The position numbers and the translations under genes were made by a program. Below, piece by piece: positions 1-8,113 of a DNA stretch of 10,807 nt. Position 1 is the stretch's first letter. Each line of letters opens with the position of its first letter. The stretch covers positions 1 through 10,807 of the forward strand of contig CANRFX010000035.1 of NCBI GenBank assembly GCA_947629995.1. Direction: 5' to 3'. The notes under the pieces were generated by a model. It ran no database searches, was not told the origin of the DNA, and saw only the letters and a program-made list of their open reading frames with translations. The stretch comes from an uncultured Clostridia bacterium. GTDB lineage: Bacteria > Bacillota > Clostridia > TANB77 > CAG-508.

Positions 1-192
1 CATAGTAACTTTTTCAGTTGTACCTATTTCTACTTCTATACTTTTAAATTTTTTCTTATATTTTTCAAATAACAAATAGCCTCCATATGCACCCTCAACT
101 AATGCAATTATTAAACATATGGAAATAACTATTTTTGAAGCAGAAATTTTTCCAGTTTTATTATTTTTCTCATTTTTCTTATTTTCATTCAT
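1..192 (-). CDS. N-terminus of a membrane-anchored protein of unknown function (partial)
   Basis: The start ATG at 192-190 is preceded by an AGAGGG ribosome binding site and a good promoter (227-255). The 64 visible codons run off the left edge. The protein begins with a short Lys/Asn-rich cytoplasmic segment (about residues 1-19), followed by one hydrophobic segment (about residues 20-43) and then a Lys-rich juxtamembrane stretch that leads into an extracytoplasmic-looking region. The topology suggests a single-pass or signal-anchored surface protein, but no family can be recognised from this fragment. It is transcribed divergently from the SH3/M15 peptidase, so a shared cell-envelope role is possible but unproven. 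It contains no CGG codon in frame. Confidence 0.7.
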   Translation of the reverse strand, partial: MNENKKNEKNNKTGKISASKIVISICLIIALVEGAYGGYLLFEKYKKKFKSIEVEIGTTEKVTM

Positions 193-226
193 AATTCTAT
201 TCCCTCTAATTATGATATTTTTTTAC

Positions 227-255
227 ATTATATTAATTTTTTTGATAAAACTCAA
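227..255 (-). promoter_or_regulatory. Sigma-A-type promoter for the leftward membrane protein
   Basis: On the minus strand TTGAGT (255-250) and TATAAT (232-227) are separated by exactly 17 bp, 35 nt upstream of the start codon at 192. It is divergent from the promoter at 272-300, with only 16 bp between the two -35 boxes. One regulator could therefore act on both. Confidence 0.7.
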
Positions 256-271
256 GACTTTTTGAATATTT

Positions 272-300
272 TTGCAATTTTTGTATATTTATGCTATAAT
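272..300 (+). promoter_or_regulatory. Extended -10 sigma-A-type promoter for the M15 peptidase
   Basis: TTGCAA (272-277) and TATAAT (295-300) have 17-bp spacing, and a TG at 292-293 gives an extended -10 element (TGCTATAAT). It lies 33 nt upstream of the ATG at 334, leaving a short leader with GGAG at 323-326. Confidence 0.75.
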
Positions 301-333
301 CACTTTAATTTATAATATAAATGGAGTTTTGTA

Positions 334-1551
334 ATGAAGAAAAAATTGATTTTAATATTTATAATTATTGTACTAATTTTTTTAGGAGTTTTTGCTTTTT
401 TATATTTTAAGGATAATAAAGATTCTAATTACGAAAATTATAACTCTACTGCTAATAATACTATTAATAATAACGCTATTGAAAATGCTACTAATAATTA
501 TGTTGATGATTCTTTTGTTGATATTGAACTTGAAAAGCCTACAATTTCAGAAGAAGAAAAATACAATGAAAATAAATATAATGGTGATTTTGAACTTCCT
601 ATAGATGGCTGTACTGGATATGCTTCTGTCTCTTTACCTTTATATGCACAAATAAATAGTAGTGTAATAACTAACTTAAAGCCCGGACAAGCTTTTAAAA
701 TTGTATCTGAATCTGGGGATTTTTTTAAAGTTGAATTATCAAATTCGACTTGTGGGTTTGTTGAAAGTAAATATTGTTTCGTTAATCTACCCGATATAAT
801 TCCTTCCATTATTTATGATGATACAAATAGTTATAAATCTATATTTCGCTCTTCTGGTTATGCTTTAGAAAATATTACTGATAAGCAACTTTATAATGTG
901 TATATTCATAATAATCGTTTGGAAAAAGATGAATTTTTAATGCCTCTTCTTTATCCTATGTCAAAAAAAATAGCTCAAGTACAAAAAAAGGCTTTAGAAA
1001 ATGGTGATAGCTTAAAAATATATGAAACTTTTCGTCCTTATGAAGTACAAATGAATGTCTCTAATTCACTGACTAAATTGATGAATTCTAATGAAACTGT
1101 AAAAAATGGAATTACAACATTACCTTGGGACAAAAGTTGGTTTATTGCTGTTCAACTTTCTAATCATCAAAGAGGCGTTGCACTTGATGTTAGTCTTGCT
1201 AAAATTCAAGAAAAGGAATACAAATCTTGTGGTCCTTATTCATACTTTACTGTGTCAAAATATGAAGAATATAAAATGCCAACACAAATGCATGAATTAA
1301 GTAGGGCTGCCGCTACATTTTCAACTCCAGTAGATAGTAAGTCAAAAACTGCATGGAAAAATGTAAAATTTGCTCCTTCTATGAATGATGCAGCAATTAA
1401 ACTTCAAAATTATTTTACTTCTTTTGGGCTAACTCCTCTTGCTTCTGAATGGTGGCATTTTAATGATTTAGATACAAGAGAACTTACTAAAAATAATAGT
1501 AGTAATGGAAAATATTACTTGACTGAGTGTTTAAGTAGTATTCCAAATTAA
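334..1551 (+). CDS. Membrane-anchored SH3-domain M15 peptidase (VanX/VanY-like D-Ala-D-Ala peptidase)
   Basis: Predicted 405-aa extracytoplasmic zinc peptidase acting on D-Ala-D-Ala peptidoglycan precursors or stem peptides. Residues 5-25 form one membrane segment (uncleaved signal anchor), residues 30-60 an Asn-rich linker, about 90-150 a bacterial SH3-like domain, and about 180-385 the M15 catalytic domain. Visible M15 signatures are FRPY (Arg234), SNHQRGVALDV, whose His278 and Asp285 are predicted zinc ligands, and SEWWHF with Glu372 as catalytic base and His375 as third zinc ligand. The SxHxxGxAxD / ExxWH pattern fits the M15D (VanX-like) branch, but dipeptidase versus carboxypeptidase activity cannot be decided. 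The start is supported by GGAG at 323-326. No other van genes are visible, so a housekeeping cell-wall role is likelier than vancomycin resistance. One CGG occurs out of phase (684-686, within CCC GGA) and does no harm. Confidence 0.88.
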   Translation: MKKKLILIFIIIVLIFLGVFAFLYFKDNKDSNYENYNSTANNTINNNAIENATNNYVDDSFVDIELEKPTISEEEKYNENKYNGDFELPIDGCTGYASVSLPLYAQINSSVITNLKPGQAFKIVSESGDFFKVELSNSTCGFVESKYCFVNLPDIIPSIIYDDTNSYKSIFRSSGYALENITDKQLYNVYIHNNRLEKDEFLMPLLYPMSKKIAQVQKKALENGDSLKIYETFRPYEVQMNVSNSLTKLMNSNETVKNGITTLPWDKSWFIAVQLSNHQRGVALDVSLAKIQEKEYKSCGPYSYFTVSKYEEYKMPTQMHELSRAAATFSTPVDSKSKTAWKNVKFAPSMNDAAIKLQNYFTSFGLTPLASEWWHFNDLDTRELTKNNSSNGKYYLTECLSSIPN

Positions 1552-1561
1552 ATAAAATTAT

Positions 1562-1596
1562 AAGGACTGTCTGTTTTACAAGTTAGTCCTTTTTTA
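1562..1596 (+). terminator. Rho-independent terminator of the M15 peptidase gene
   Basis: AAGGACT (1562-1568) pairs with AGTCCTT (1585-1591), with a possible nested TGT/ACA pairing in the loop, followed by a T run to 1596. It starts 10 nt after the peptidase stop. The stop codon of the convergent NUDIX gene (1583-1585) lies inside the hairpin, and an A/T-rich flank on the other side makes bidirectional action plausible. Confidence 0.75.
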
Positions 1597-2017
1597 TATC
1601 TTCTAGCAACTTTTCCTTTATTTCTAAAGGTAGCAATAAAATATCTCTTATTTTCTCTTTACTTATAATTTCTGGTATATAATTTCCACTATCTTTATAA
1701 TATGGATCACCAGAAAACTCTGGTCCATCTCCTGTTCCAAATTCTCCATCAACATATTCACACAAATAAAAAATCTCTCTTTGTTCAAATTTTTCAGAAT
1801 CCATCTCATATAACTTTTTTACTACTTTTACATTAATACCTAATTCTTCTTTTATTTCTCTGATTGTTCCCTCTTCTTCTGTTTCTCCTTCTTCTAATCC
1901 ACCACCTGGAAATGTATAATAATCTTGATAATCCTTTCTTTTTTTTACTTCTGTTCTATGCATTAATGCAATTCCATCTTGCATAGGAATAATTCCTGCT
2001 ACTCTAGTTCTTTTCAT
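1583..2017 (-). CDS. NUDIX hydrolase
   Basis: A 144-aa single-domain NUDIX pyrophosphatase, a family that hydrolyses nucleoside diphosphates linked to another moiety. The full Nudix box G-x5-E-x7-R-E-U-x-E-E-x-G-U is present at residues 39-61: Gly39, Glu45, REIKEELGI at 53-61, with Glu57 and Glu58 as metal ligands. It is preceded by YTFPGGG. The substrate cannot be assigned; a MutT-like 8-oxo-dGTP role next to dnaE is tempting but unsupported. The start at 2017 has AAGGGAG just upstream. It lies 92 nt downstream of dnaE in the same direction with no strong terminator between, so read-through from dnaE is possible. There is no in-frame CGG, and the gene is intact under normal decoding. Confidence 0.88.
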   Translation of the reverse strand: MKRTRVAGIIPMQDGIALMHRTEVKKRKDYQDYYTFPGGGLEEGETEEEGTIREIKEELGINVKVVKKLYEMDSEKFEQREIFYLCEYVDGEFGTGDGPEFSGDPYYKDSGNYIPEIISKEKIRDILLLPLEIKEKLLEDIKKD

Positions 2018-2109
2018 TTTACTACTCCCTTCTATTATTAATTTAAAAAACCTCTCCCAAAAAAGGAAAAGTCTTTTCTATTTTAATCCATTTCTTATGT
2101 AAAGTCAAA
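2018..2109. other. Intergenic spacer between dnaE and the NUDIX gene
   Basis: This AT-rich stretch contains the NUDIX ribosome binding site and, on the minus strand, a weak hairpin (GAAAA / TTTTC) followed by a CT6 run. That could slow polymerase but is not a convincing terminator. No promoter was recognised. Confidence 0.4.
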
Positions 2110-5100
2110 TTAAATTTCTTCAATAATTACATTAGATTTTCCTATAATATTTTCAAAAACTTCTTTAATGCTATCTGTTAAATAAATTTGACCACATGGC
2201 TTTGTTTCCTCATTTATTTTTATTTGCACATTAATATTATTTTTATCTCCTTGGAAATATCGAAGTGCACCTCTTAATTTATCTTTTTCATCTTCTGTTG
2301 CATTTGTAATATTTAAAATAAATATTTTTTGTTTTTGCTCTCCAAAATCTTTTATTTCGCTAGCAATTATTGTAGTTGTATCATCTTCTCTAATGCTTAA
2401 TCTTCCATCTACCATTACAATATTTTCTTCGACTAAACTTTTACCTGAATGTATATAAGCATTTTCAAATACAATTACTTCCGCTGTACCATATAAATCT
2501 TCAATTGTTACAAATGCCATAATTTTATTGTTTTTTGTATATTTCTTTTTTATTGAAGTTATTATTCCTGCATATTTTACTTTTTGACCATCTGTAAATT
2601 TTAATTCGTCACTTGGCGTTATTTTTTCTTCTAACAGATTTTGTGAATTCATTTGTTCATCAATATTTCTTAGTTGCATTGTGTTAATTGTAGTTTGTGC
2701 TTTAATCTCTTCTTTTAGTTTTGCCAAAGGATGCCCTGAAATATAAATTCCTAGCATTTCTTTTTCAATTGATAATAAATCTTTATTAGACATCTCTTCG
2801 TGTTCTTCAAAAGTATATTTTACTTCATTTAGTTTTTCCTTATCTTCGTTTGAACCTAAATCAAACATAGAAACTTGTCCATTAAATCCTTTTTTCTTTT
2901 CACTTTGAATAACATCTATTATGTTTTCAAAAGATGCTAAAAGAGTGCTTCTTGTGTGTTCAAATTCATCAAATGCTCCTGCTTTAATTAAACTTTCTAT
3001 ACATTTTTTATTTACTGCTTCTTCTACTATTCTTTCACAAAAATCAGTAAAACTTTTATAAGGTCCTCTTTCTTTTCTTTCTTTTACAATTGCGTCTACT
3101 GGCGCAATTCCAACATTTTTGATGCTTCCTAAGCCAAAACGTAATTTTGCAATTTGTGAATCTTTTGGCTTCGTTTCATCATATTCTGTTGTAAATTTTG
3201 TATCACTTTTATTTATTTCTGGCTTTAATATTTCAATTCCAAGTGATTTACATTCATCTATATATTGTGGTATTTTATCTAGATTTCCTAAAAAACTATT
3301 TAATGTTGCTGCCATAAATTCTGCTGGATAATATGCTTTTAAATAAGCCGTTCTGTATGCAATTACAGCGTAACACGCAGCATGTGATTTATTAAAAGCA
3401 TATTTTGCAAATTCTGCCATTTCATCAAATATTTTATTTGCAGATGCTTCATCTATTCCATTTTTAACACAGCCTGGCACAATTGTTTTTCCATTTTCGT
3501 CTACTTGTCCATGAATAAATATTTCTCTTTCTTTTGCCATAACATCTAGCTTTTTCTTTCCCATTGCACGTCTTACTAAGTCTGCCCTACCGTAGTGAAT
3601 AGCCTGCTAAATCACGTACAATTTGCATAACTTGTTCTTGATATACCATGCAACCATAAGTTACATTTAATATTGGCTCTAAACTTGGGTGTGTGTATTC
3701 ATTGTGACCTGGATTTAACTTTCCTTTAATATATCTTGGTATTTGGTCCATTGGGCCTGGTCTATACAGTGAAACTCCTGCTATTAAATCTTCTAAGCAG
3801 TCTGGCTTTAGTTCCTTCATAAAGTTTGTCATACCTTGTGACTCAAATTGGAAAATTCCACAACTTTTCCCTTCTTGCCACAATTTATATACTTTTGGGT
3901 CTGACATTTCTTGGTCAAATTCTACATCAATTCCTCTATTTTCTTTCACTAAATCAATGGTGTCTTGAATTACGGTTAATGTTCTTAGTCCTAAAAAGTC
4001 CATTTTTAATAGACCTAATTCCTCTAAAGTTGTCATTATATATTGAGTTGATATTTGTCCATCTCTTACATATAACGGTACATACGTATCTACTGGGTCT
4101 TTTGTAATAACAACTCCGGCAAGCATGAGTGGATGCCTGCCTTGGCATTCCTTCTAGTCCCATGGCAATGTCTAAAACTTTTTTTACCATTTCTTCTGTT
4201 TCATAACGTTCTCTTAATTCTCTATTTTCTTCTAATGCTTTTTTAATTGTAATATGCAATTCATTTGGTATCATTTTTGCTAAATCATTTGCTTCTGAAT
4301 ATGGTACGTCTAGTACTCTTGCTACATCTCTAATAACCATTTTGGCAGCCATTGTTCCAAATGTTATAATTTGTGATACATGGTCATATCCATATTTATT
4401 TGATACATAATCTATTACATCTTGCCTTTTTTCATAACAAAAGTCAACGTCAAAATCTGGCATACTAATTCTTTCTGGATTTAAGAATCTTTCAAATAGT
4501 AATCCATATTTTATTGGGTCAATGTCTGTTATTTCAATAGCATATGCAATAATTGAACCTGCACCGAGAACCACGTCCGAGGTCCTACTGGTATCCCGTG
4601 AGTTTTTGCATAATGAATAAAGTCCCATACAATTAGAAAATAGTCTACATATCCCATTTTTTGGATAACGCCTAATTCATATTCTGCTCTATCTAATATT
4701 TCTTGTGATGGGTTTTCTCCATATCTATTTTTAATTCCGTCATCACATAGTTTTTTTAAGTAATCATAGTGTGTTTTATATTCTTCTGGCACATCATAGT
4801 TTGGCAAAATTGTGTGTCCAAATTCAAATTCCACATTACATTGTTCTGCTATTTTTACAGTGTTTTCGATTGCTTCTGGAATTGCTTTAAAATATTCTAT
4901 CATCTCTTCTGGCGATTTTATATATAGTTCGTCTGTGTCGAATCTCATTCTATCTACATTACTCATTCTTTTTCCTGTTTGTATGCAAAGCAAAACTTCG
5001 TGATTATAGCTATCTTCTCTTTTTAAATAATGAGCATCATTTGTTGCAACTAGTGGAATGTCTAGTTTTTTTGCTAATGCTATTAACTTTTGGTTTGCTA

Positions 5101-5650
5101 AAACTTGCTCTTTTAGTCCATTATTTTGAATTTCAATATAATAGTCATCTCCAAATACCTTTTTATGCCAAAGTGCTACTTCTTCTGCTTTTTCGTTTTG
5201 CCCATTAGTAAGAGCTTGGTTTACTGCACCTGCTAAACAAGCGCTTAAACAAATAAGTCCTTCACTATATTTTTCTAGAACTTCTAAATCAATACGTGGT
5301 TTGTAATAATATCCTTCTACAAATCCTATAGATACTAATTTACTTAGGTTTTGATAACCTTTTTGATTTTTTGCAAGTAATATTAAATGGTAGTAATGGT
5401 TGTCAATATTTGGCTCTTTGTCAAAACGACTTCTTGGCGCTACATAAACTTCACATCCAATAATGGGTTTTATTCCTTCTTTTTTGCATGCTTTATAAAA
5501 GTCAATTGCACCATACATTACGCCATGATCAGTAATAGCAATTGAATCCATTCCAAGTTCTTTGGCTCTTAACGGTAAATCTTTTATTCTATTTGCTCCA
5601 TCTAATAAACTGAATTCACTATGGACATGTAAATGAACAAAATTTGACAT
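2110..5650 (-). CDS. dnaE: DNA polymerase III alpha subunit, requiring four +1 shifts at CGG codons
   Basis: Replicative C-family DNA polymerase. Triplet reading gives four overlapping pieces (5650 to about 4529, 4628-3954, 4126-3587, 3564-2110). Reading CGGA/CGGT as one glycine at 4579-4576, 4566-4563, 4118-4115 and 3592-3589 joins them into one 1178-aa protein, the usual length for bacterial DnaE. Domains in order: PHP domain (HLHVHSEFSLLDG near the start), palm with GPGRGSGAGS (Gly358 and Gly362 from the four-base sites), catalytic Asp398 and Asp400 in PDFDVDF and a third acidic residue, Asp550, in LLKMDFLG, then the fingers, HhH region and C-terminal OB fold (about VKYAGIITSIKKK onwards). 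The other shift glycines are Gly511 (THACGVV) and Gly686 (GYSLGRADLVRR). No residues are missing or added at any junction. The start has AAGGAG nearby. It follows the amylase by 58 nt on the same strand. An essential gene with four identical lesions argues for recoding, not decay. Confidence 0.93.
3589..3592 (-). other. Four-base Gly codon CGGT / +1 shift site, dnaE Gly686
   Basis: In-frame CGG (3592-3590) follows TCA CTA. Triplet reading gives R and then stops at TAG immediately. Skipping the C gives GGT AGG GCA GAC, restoring GYSLGRADLV, a conserved DnaE motif. Confidence 0.85.
4115..4118 (-). other. Four-base Gly codon CGGA / +1 shift site, dnaE Gly511
   Basis: The context is ACT CAT GCT TGC C GGA GTT. 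Skipping the C gives STHACGVVITKDPV, matching the conserved HA-A/C-GVVI segment. The 10-mer GCTTGCCGGA is identical to the obgE Gly288 site. Confidence 0.85.
4563..4566 (-). other. Four-base Gly codon CGGT / +1 shift site, dnaE Gly362
   Basis: The second site of a pair, five codons after the first. In the frame set by the Gly358 site, TCT is followed by CGG T. Skipping the C gives TCT GGT GCA GGT and restores RGSGAGS in the palm. Confidence 0.85.
4576..4579 (-). other. Four-base Gly codon CGGA / +1 shift site, dnaE Gly358
   Basis: CGG is codon 358 counted from the ATG at 5650, after GTA GGA CCT. Skipping the C gives GGA CGT GGT, i.e. the invariant GPGRGS motif. Triplet reading instead gives GPRTWFS, which has no counterpart in the family. 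Confidence 0.88.
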
Positions 5651-5708
5651 TATTTTCTCCTTTTTATTTGTTTTTACAATTTTACTTCTTTTGTTGATTT
5701 TCTATTAC

Positions 5709-7149
5709 TTAACATACCCAAATTGATACAGATTTTCCTTTTACTTTAAAATTTCCATATCCTTCTTCATCAATTATTACTTCTTCTTTACAATTTCCAA
5801 GACTGTCAAGAAATTTTTCTCCCACTAATCCGAGTTCCAATATACATTCTTTTTTCACTATCTTCTTTGTTTGAAATAATAACTGCTAATCCTGATTTTA
5901 AATGTGATTCTTCTCCTTCTCTTGTCCAGCCAATACAATTTGGGCTATCAAAATAATCGTGTTGTTCTCCATAAGCCTTATCTTTTCGTAATTTTATTAT
6001 TGTTTCCAATTCTCTGGTTGGTTCTATTTTGTTATGTGGTATTCCGTAAAAATCTCCATAGAATATACATGGATATCCGTCGCATCGTAGTAAAATTATA
6101 CTGTATGCTGCTTGCTTAAACCATCCCTCTACAAAACTTTGCAAACTTTGGTCCGGCTGAGTATCATGATTGTCTACAAAAGTAACTGCTTTAGCTGGAT
6201 TTTCTTTTACTAATGTTCCTTCTAGAATTTTAGACAAATCATAATTTTCATCTTTTGAAGCTGATTCTAAATTGTAATGTAAAGGTACATCAAATAAAGA
6301 TATTTTTTCTTCTGTTTCTTCGATATATTTATGTAATTTAGAGACATCTCCACTCCAATATTCTCCTACTGTAAATAATTCATTTTTTGTTTTGTCTCTT
6401 AAATTTTGAATCCAATCTTTATAGAATTTACTGTCTATGTGTTTTACTGCATCTAGACGAAATCCATCTACTTTTGTTGTTTCTAAATACCAACTACCCC
6501 ATTTATTACATTCTTCCACTACTTCTGGATTTTCAAAGTCAAGATCTGCTCCCATTAAATAATCATAATTTCCGTATTCTTCGTCTACTGCATCACTCCA
6601 AGCTTTATCTTTAAATTTGAAAATAGCATGTTCTTTTGATTTTTCGTCATAGTCTATTCCATCAAAATGAGTCCAGTTCCATTCAAAGTCAGAATATTTG
6701 TGCTTACGACCTGGAAATGTAAATTTTGTTGCTACTTTGACTGTTTCTTGGTTAGAAACTAATTCATTATGGTTTCCCCAGTCAACTTTAGTTGCTGGAA
6801 TTGTTTGCAACATATCTGCTCCCATTTTATGGTTTAATACAATATCTGCATATGTTTCTATTCCATTTTGTTTTAAAGTTCTAATGCAATTTATATATTC
6901 TTCTTTTGATCCATATTTTGTTTTAATACTACCTTTCTGATTAAATTCTCCAAGGTCATATACATCATATACTGCATATCCAACTTCATCTTTTCCCCCT
7001 AATCCTTTATAAGCTGGTGGGAGCCATAAAGCTGTTATTCCAATATTTGCTAACTTTTCCGCATTTTTTGAAATATCGTTCCACAAATTTTGATTACATT
7101 CCATGTACCATTCAAAATATTGCATCATTATCCCATTTATTTGTTTCAT
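5709..7149 (-). CDS. Cytoplasmic GH13 alpha-amylase, one +1 shift at CGG near the C-terminus
   Basis: Endo-acting alpha-1,4-glucan hydrolase of the bacterial liquefying/cytoplasmic type (GH13 subfamily 5-like), beginning MMQYFEWY with no signal peptide, so likely to act on internal glycogen or maltodextrins. The (beta/alpha)8 barrel shows region I DIVLNH (102-107), region II GFRLDAVKH with nucleophile Asp233, region III GEYW with acid/base Glu263, and region IV FVDNHD with Asp329. Triplet reading ends prematurely at 5806 with an aberrant tail (RISGRKIS). Reading CGGA at 5832-5829 as Gly440 extends the protein 40 residues to a TAA at 5711-5709 and yields the expected C-terminal beta-domain ending (GYGNFKVKGKSVSIWVC). 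The total is 479 aa, typical of the family. It lies 58 nt upstream of dnaE. Several out-of-phase CGGs are harmless. Confidence 0.92.
5829..5832 (-). other. Four-base Gly codon CGGA / +1 shift site, amylase Gly440
   Basis: The context is ATT GGA ACT C GGA TTA GTG GGA GAA. CGG is codon 440 in frame from the start at 7149. ACTCGGA is the same heptamer as the first trpS site. Without the shift translation ends eight codons later at TGA. Confidence 0.85.
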
Positions 7150-7399
7150 TTTTTTGCATTTCCTTTTCTATTTTTAGTGTTTTTTATTTTTAGCCTTTTG
7201 ATTTTTAGCTTTCTTATTTATTTTTTTATTTTAAATAAATTTATCATATTTTTATTCCTTTATCAAGTAATCTTTATTAGAAATTTCACTAAAAAGTACT
7301 ACTTAATTACGTGAAAATATTACTCAGTTTTAAAATTTTGAAATATTTGACAATTACATTTTTTTTCATTATAATGTTTATTTGAAAGGAAGGATATAT
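7150..7399. promoter_or_regulatory. Divergent intergenic region between amylase and thioesterase genes
   Basis: An AT-rich 250-nt spacer, strongly T-rich on the plus strand at 7150-7260. It contains the thioesterase promoter (7347-7375) and ribosome binding site. For the amylase a weak minus-strand candidate is TTGATA (7266-7261) with TAAATT (7243-7238) at 17-bp spacing, leaving an A-rich leader of about 90 nt. No catabolite-response element or riboswitch was recognised. Confidence 0.4.
7347..7375 (+). promoter_or_regulatory. Consensus sigma-A-type promoter of the thioesterase gene
   Basis: Perfect TTGACA (7347-7352) and perfect TATAAT (7370-7375) have 17-bp spacing. The start codon lies 24 nt downstream of the -10, giving a very short leader with GAAAGGAAGG at 7384-7393. 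This is the strongest promoter in the window. Confidence 0.85.
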
Positions 7400-7924
7400 A
7401 TGAGTTTTACTTTTGAAAGAAAAATTAATTATTATGAAACTGATAGAATGGGAATTGTTCATCATTCTAACTATATCCGTTTTTTAGAGGAAGCCAGATG
7501 TGATATGCTAGATTTTAGTGATATGCCTTATTCTGCATATGAAGCTCAAGGCATTATGATTCCAGTTCTTGGTGTTAATTTAGATTTTAAAAGACATGTT
7601 ACTTTTAATGATGTTATTATAATAAAACCTTTTGTAAAAGAGTTTAATGGGGTTCGTTTGACAATGGGATATAGTGTAACTGATAAAAAAACTGGTGATA
7701 TTGTTTTAACAGGAGAAACTAGACATTGTTTTACTGATTCGAATTTAAAACCTCTTAATTTAAAAAAAGCTTGTCTTGATTTTTATGAAAAATTTGATAA
7801 CTTAAAAAATTGTCGTCGGGTGTCGTCGGGGACGGAGCATTTTGACAATTGTCGTTGGGGACGGGGCATTTTGACAATTTTTTATTGTCGTTGGGGACGG
7901 GGCATTTTGACAATTTTTTATTAA
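7400..7924 (+). CDS. Hotdog-fold acyl-CoA thioesterase (YbgC/4HBT family) with a repeat-derived tail
   Basis: Predicted cytoplasmic thioesterase hydrolysing acyl-CoA. The N-terminus carries the family signature YYETDRMGIVHHSNYIRFLE with catalytic Asp15, followed by the usual hotdog pattern through LNLKKACLDFYEKFD. The ATG at 7400 is chosen over the upstream in-frame TTG at 7382 because GGAAGG (7388-7393) is correctly spaced for it. The recognisable domain ends near residue 137; beyond that the frame runs into an inserted repeat array and gives a duplicated CRWGRGILTIFY tail, for 174 aa in all. Two in-phase CGGs arise in the tail (7817, then 7827 after a shift). If CGGG is also read as Gly, translation ends at TGA 7843-7845 after 147 aa, closer to the normal family length. 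Which end is used cannot be decided here. Confidence 0.82.
   Translation: MSFTFERKINYYETDRMGIVHHSNYIRFLEEARCDMLDFSDMPYSAYEAQGIMIPVLGVNLDFKRHVTFNDVIIIKPFVKEFNGVRLTMGYSVTDKKTGDIVLTGETRHCFTDSNLKPLNLKKACLDFYEKFDNLKNCRRVSSGTEHFDNCRWGRGILTIFYCRWGRGILTIFY
7806..7850 (+). repeat. Left 45-bp terminal inverted repeat
   Basis: It begins AAAATTGTCGTCGGG and ends GCATTTTGACAATT, identical on the opposite strand to 8114-8158. It encodes the first part of the thioesterase tail. Confidence 0.9.
7848..7919 (+). repeat. Two tandem 36-bp copies of a repeat variant
   Basis: Copies at 7848-7883 and 7884-7919 each read ATTGTCGTTGGGGACGG then GGCATTTTGACAATTTTTT. They are variants of the terminal repeat (GTTGGGGACGGGG in place of GTCGGGGACGGAG). 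The 36-nt period is a multiple of three, so the peptide CRWGRGILTIFY is duplicated. Confidence 0.9.
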
Positions 7925-7936
7925 ATAGTATTTAAA

Positions 7937-8092
7937 AAAAAAGTTTAATATATTTTTTATTAATAACAATTCGGGGGGACCAGCAAATTACAGACTATTA
8001 AAAAGGCCTTATGAATATAATGATATAAGGCTTTTTTTTATAGTCTGTTATGTAGCTGGGAGTTATTAATAAAAAATATATTAAACTTTTTT
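7937..8092. repeat. Long interrupted hairpin with a 31-bp perfect outer stem
   Basis: Arms 7937-7967 and 8062-8092 are perfect reverse complements over 31 bp and AT-rich. Inside them CCAGC (7980-7984) can pair with GCTGG (8055-8059), and 7990-8012 pairs almost perfectly with 8025-8048, leaving a loop of about 12 nt. The stacking of three stems separated by internal loops (including a GGGGGG run at 7973-7978) resembles a structured RNA as much as a simple insertion. Confidence 0.8.
8001..8039. terminator. Probable bidirectional terminator between thioesterase and obgE
   Basis: AAGGCCTTAT (8003-8012) and ATAAGGCTT (8025-8033) form a stem followed by eight T on the plus strand. The opposite strand also has a T run after the stem. 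It is the apical stem of the palindromic element and would end both convergent transcripts. Confidence 0.65.
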
Positions 8093-8113
8093 ATTTGCAC
8101 GTTATTCGCAAAA

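Noticed and set aside
334..1551. Vancomycin-resistance vanX
   Set aside because: No VanH, VanA-type ligase or VanRS genes are visible, and the protein is membrane-anchored with an SH3 domain, unlike cytoplasmic VanX.
3589..4579. Inteins, introns or a split dnaE
   Set aside because: The junctions differ by a single base; there is no intervening sequence, no intein termini and no separate start signals.
2110..5650. dnaE as a pseudogene or several separate genes
   Set aside because: All parts of the protein are present with no missing or extra residues at the junctions, catalytic aspartates are intact, and every lesion is the same phase-specific CGG event also seen in three other genes.
7382..7402. 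Upstream TTG start for the thioesterase
   Set aside because: It overlaps the Shine-Dalgarno sequence GGAAGG, which is correctly spaced for the ATG at 7400; family homologues begin near MSFTFERK.
7806..7920. CRISPR array
   Set aside because: Only two near-identical direct copies plus a diverged one, with no unique spacers between them and no cas genes. The copies are directly abutting and form part of an inverted-repeat structure.
7940..8092. tRNA or other known RNA gene in the palindromic element
   Set aside because: The nested stems do not form a cloverleaf, and no T-loop GTTCRA-type sequence or CCA-end arrangement is visible; no known family was recognised.
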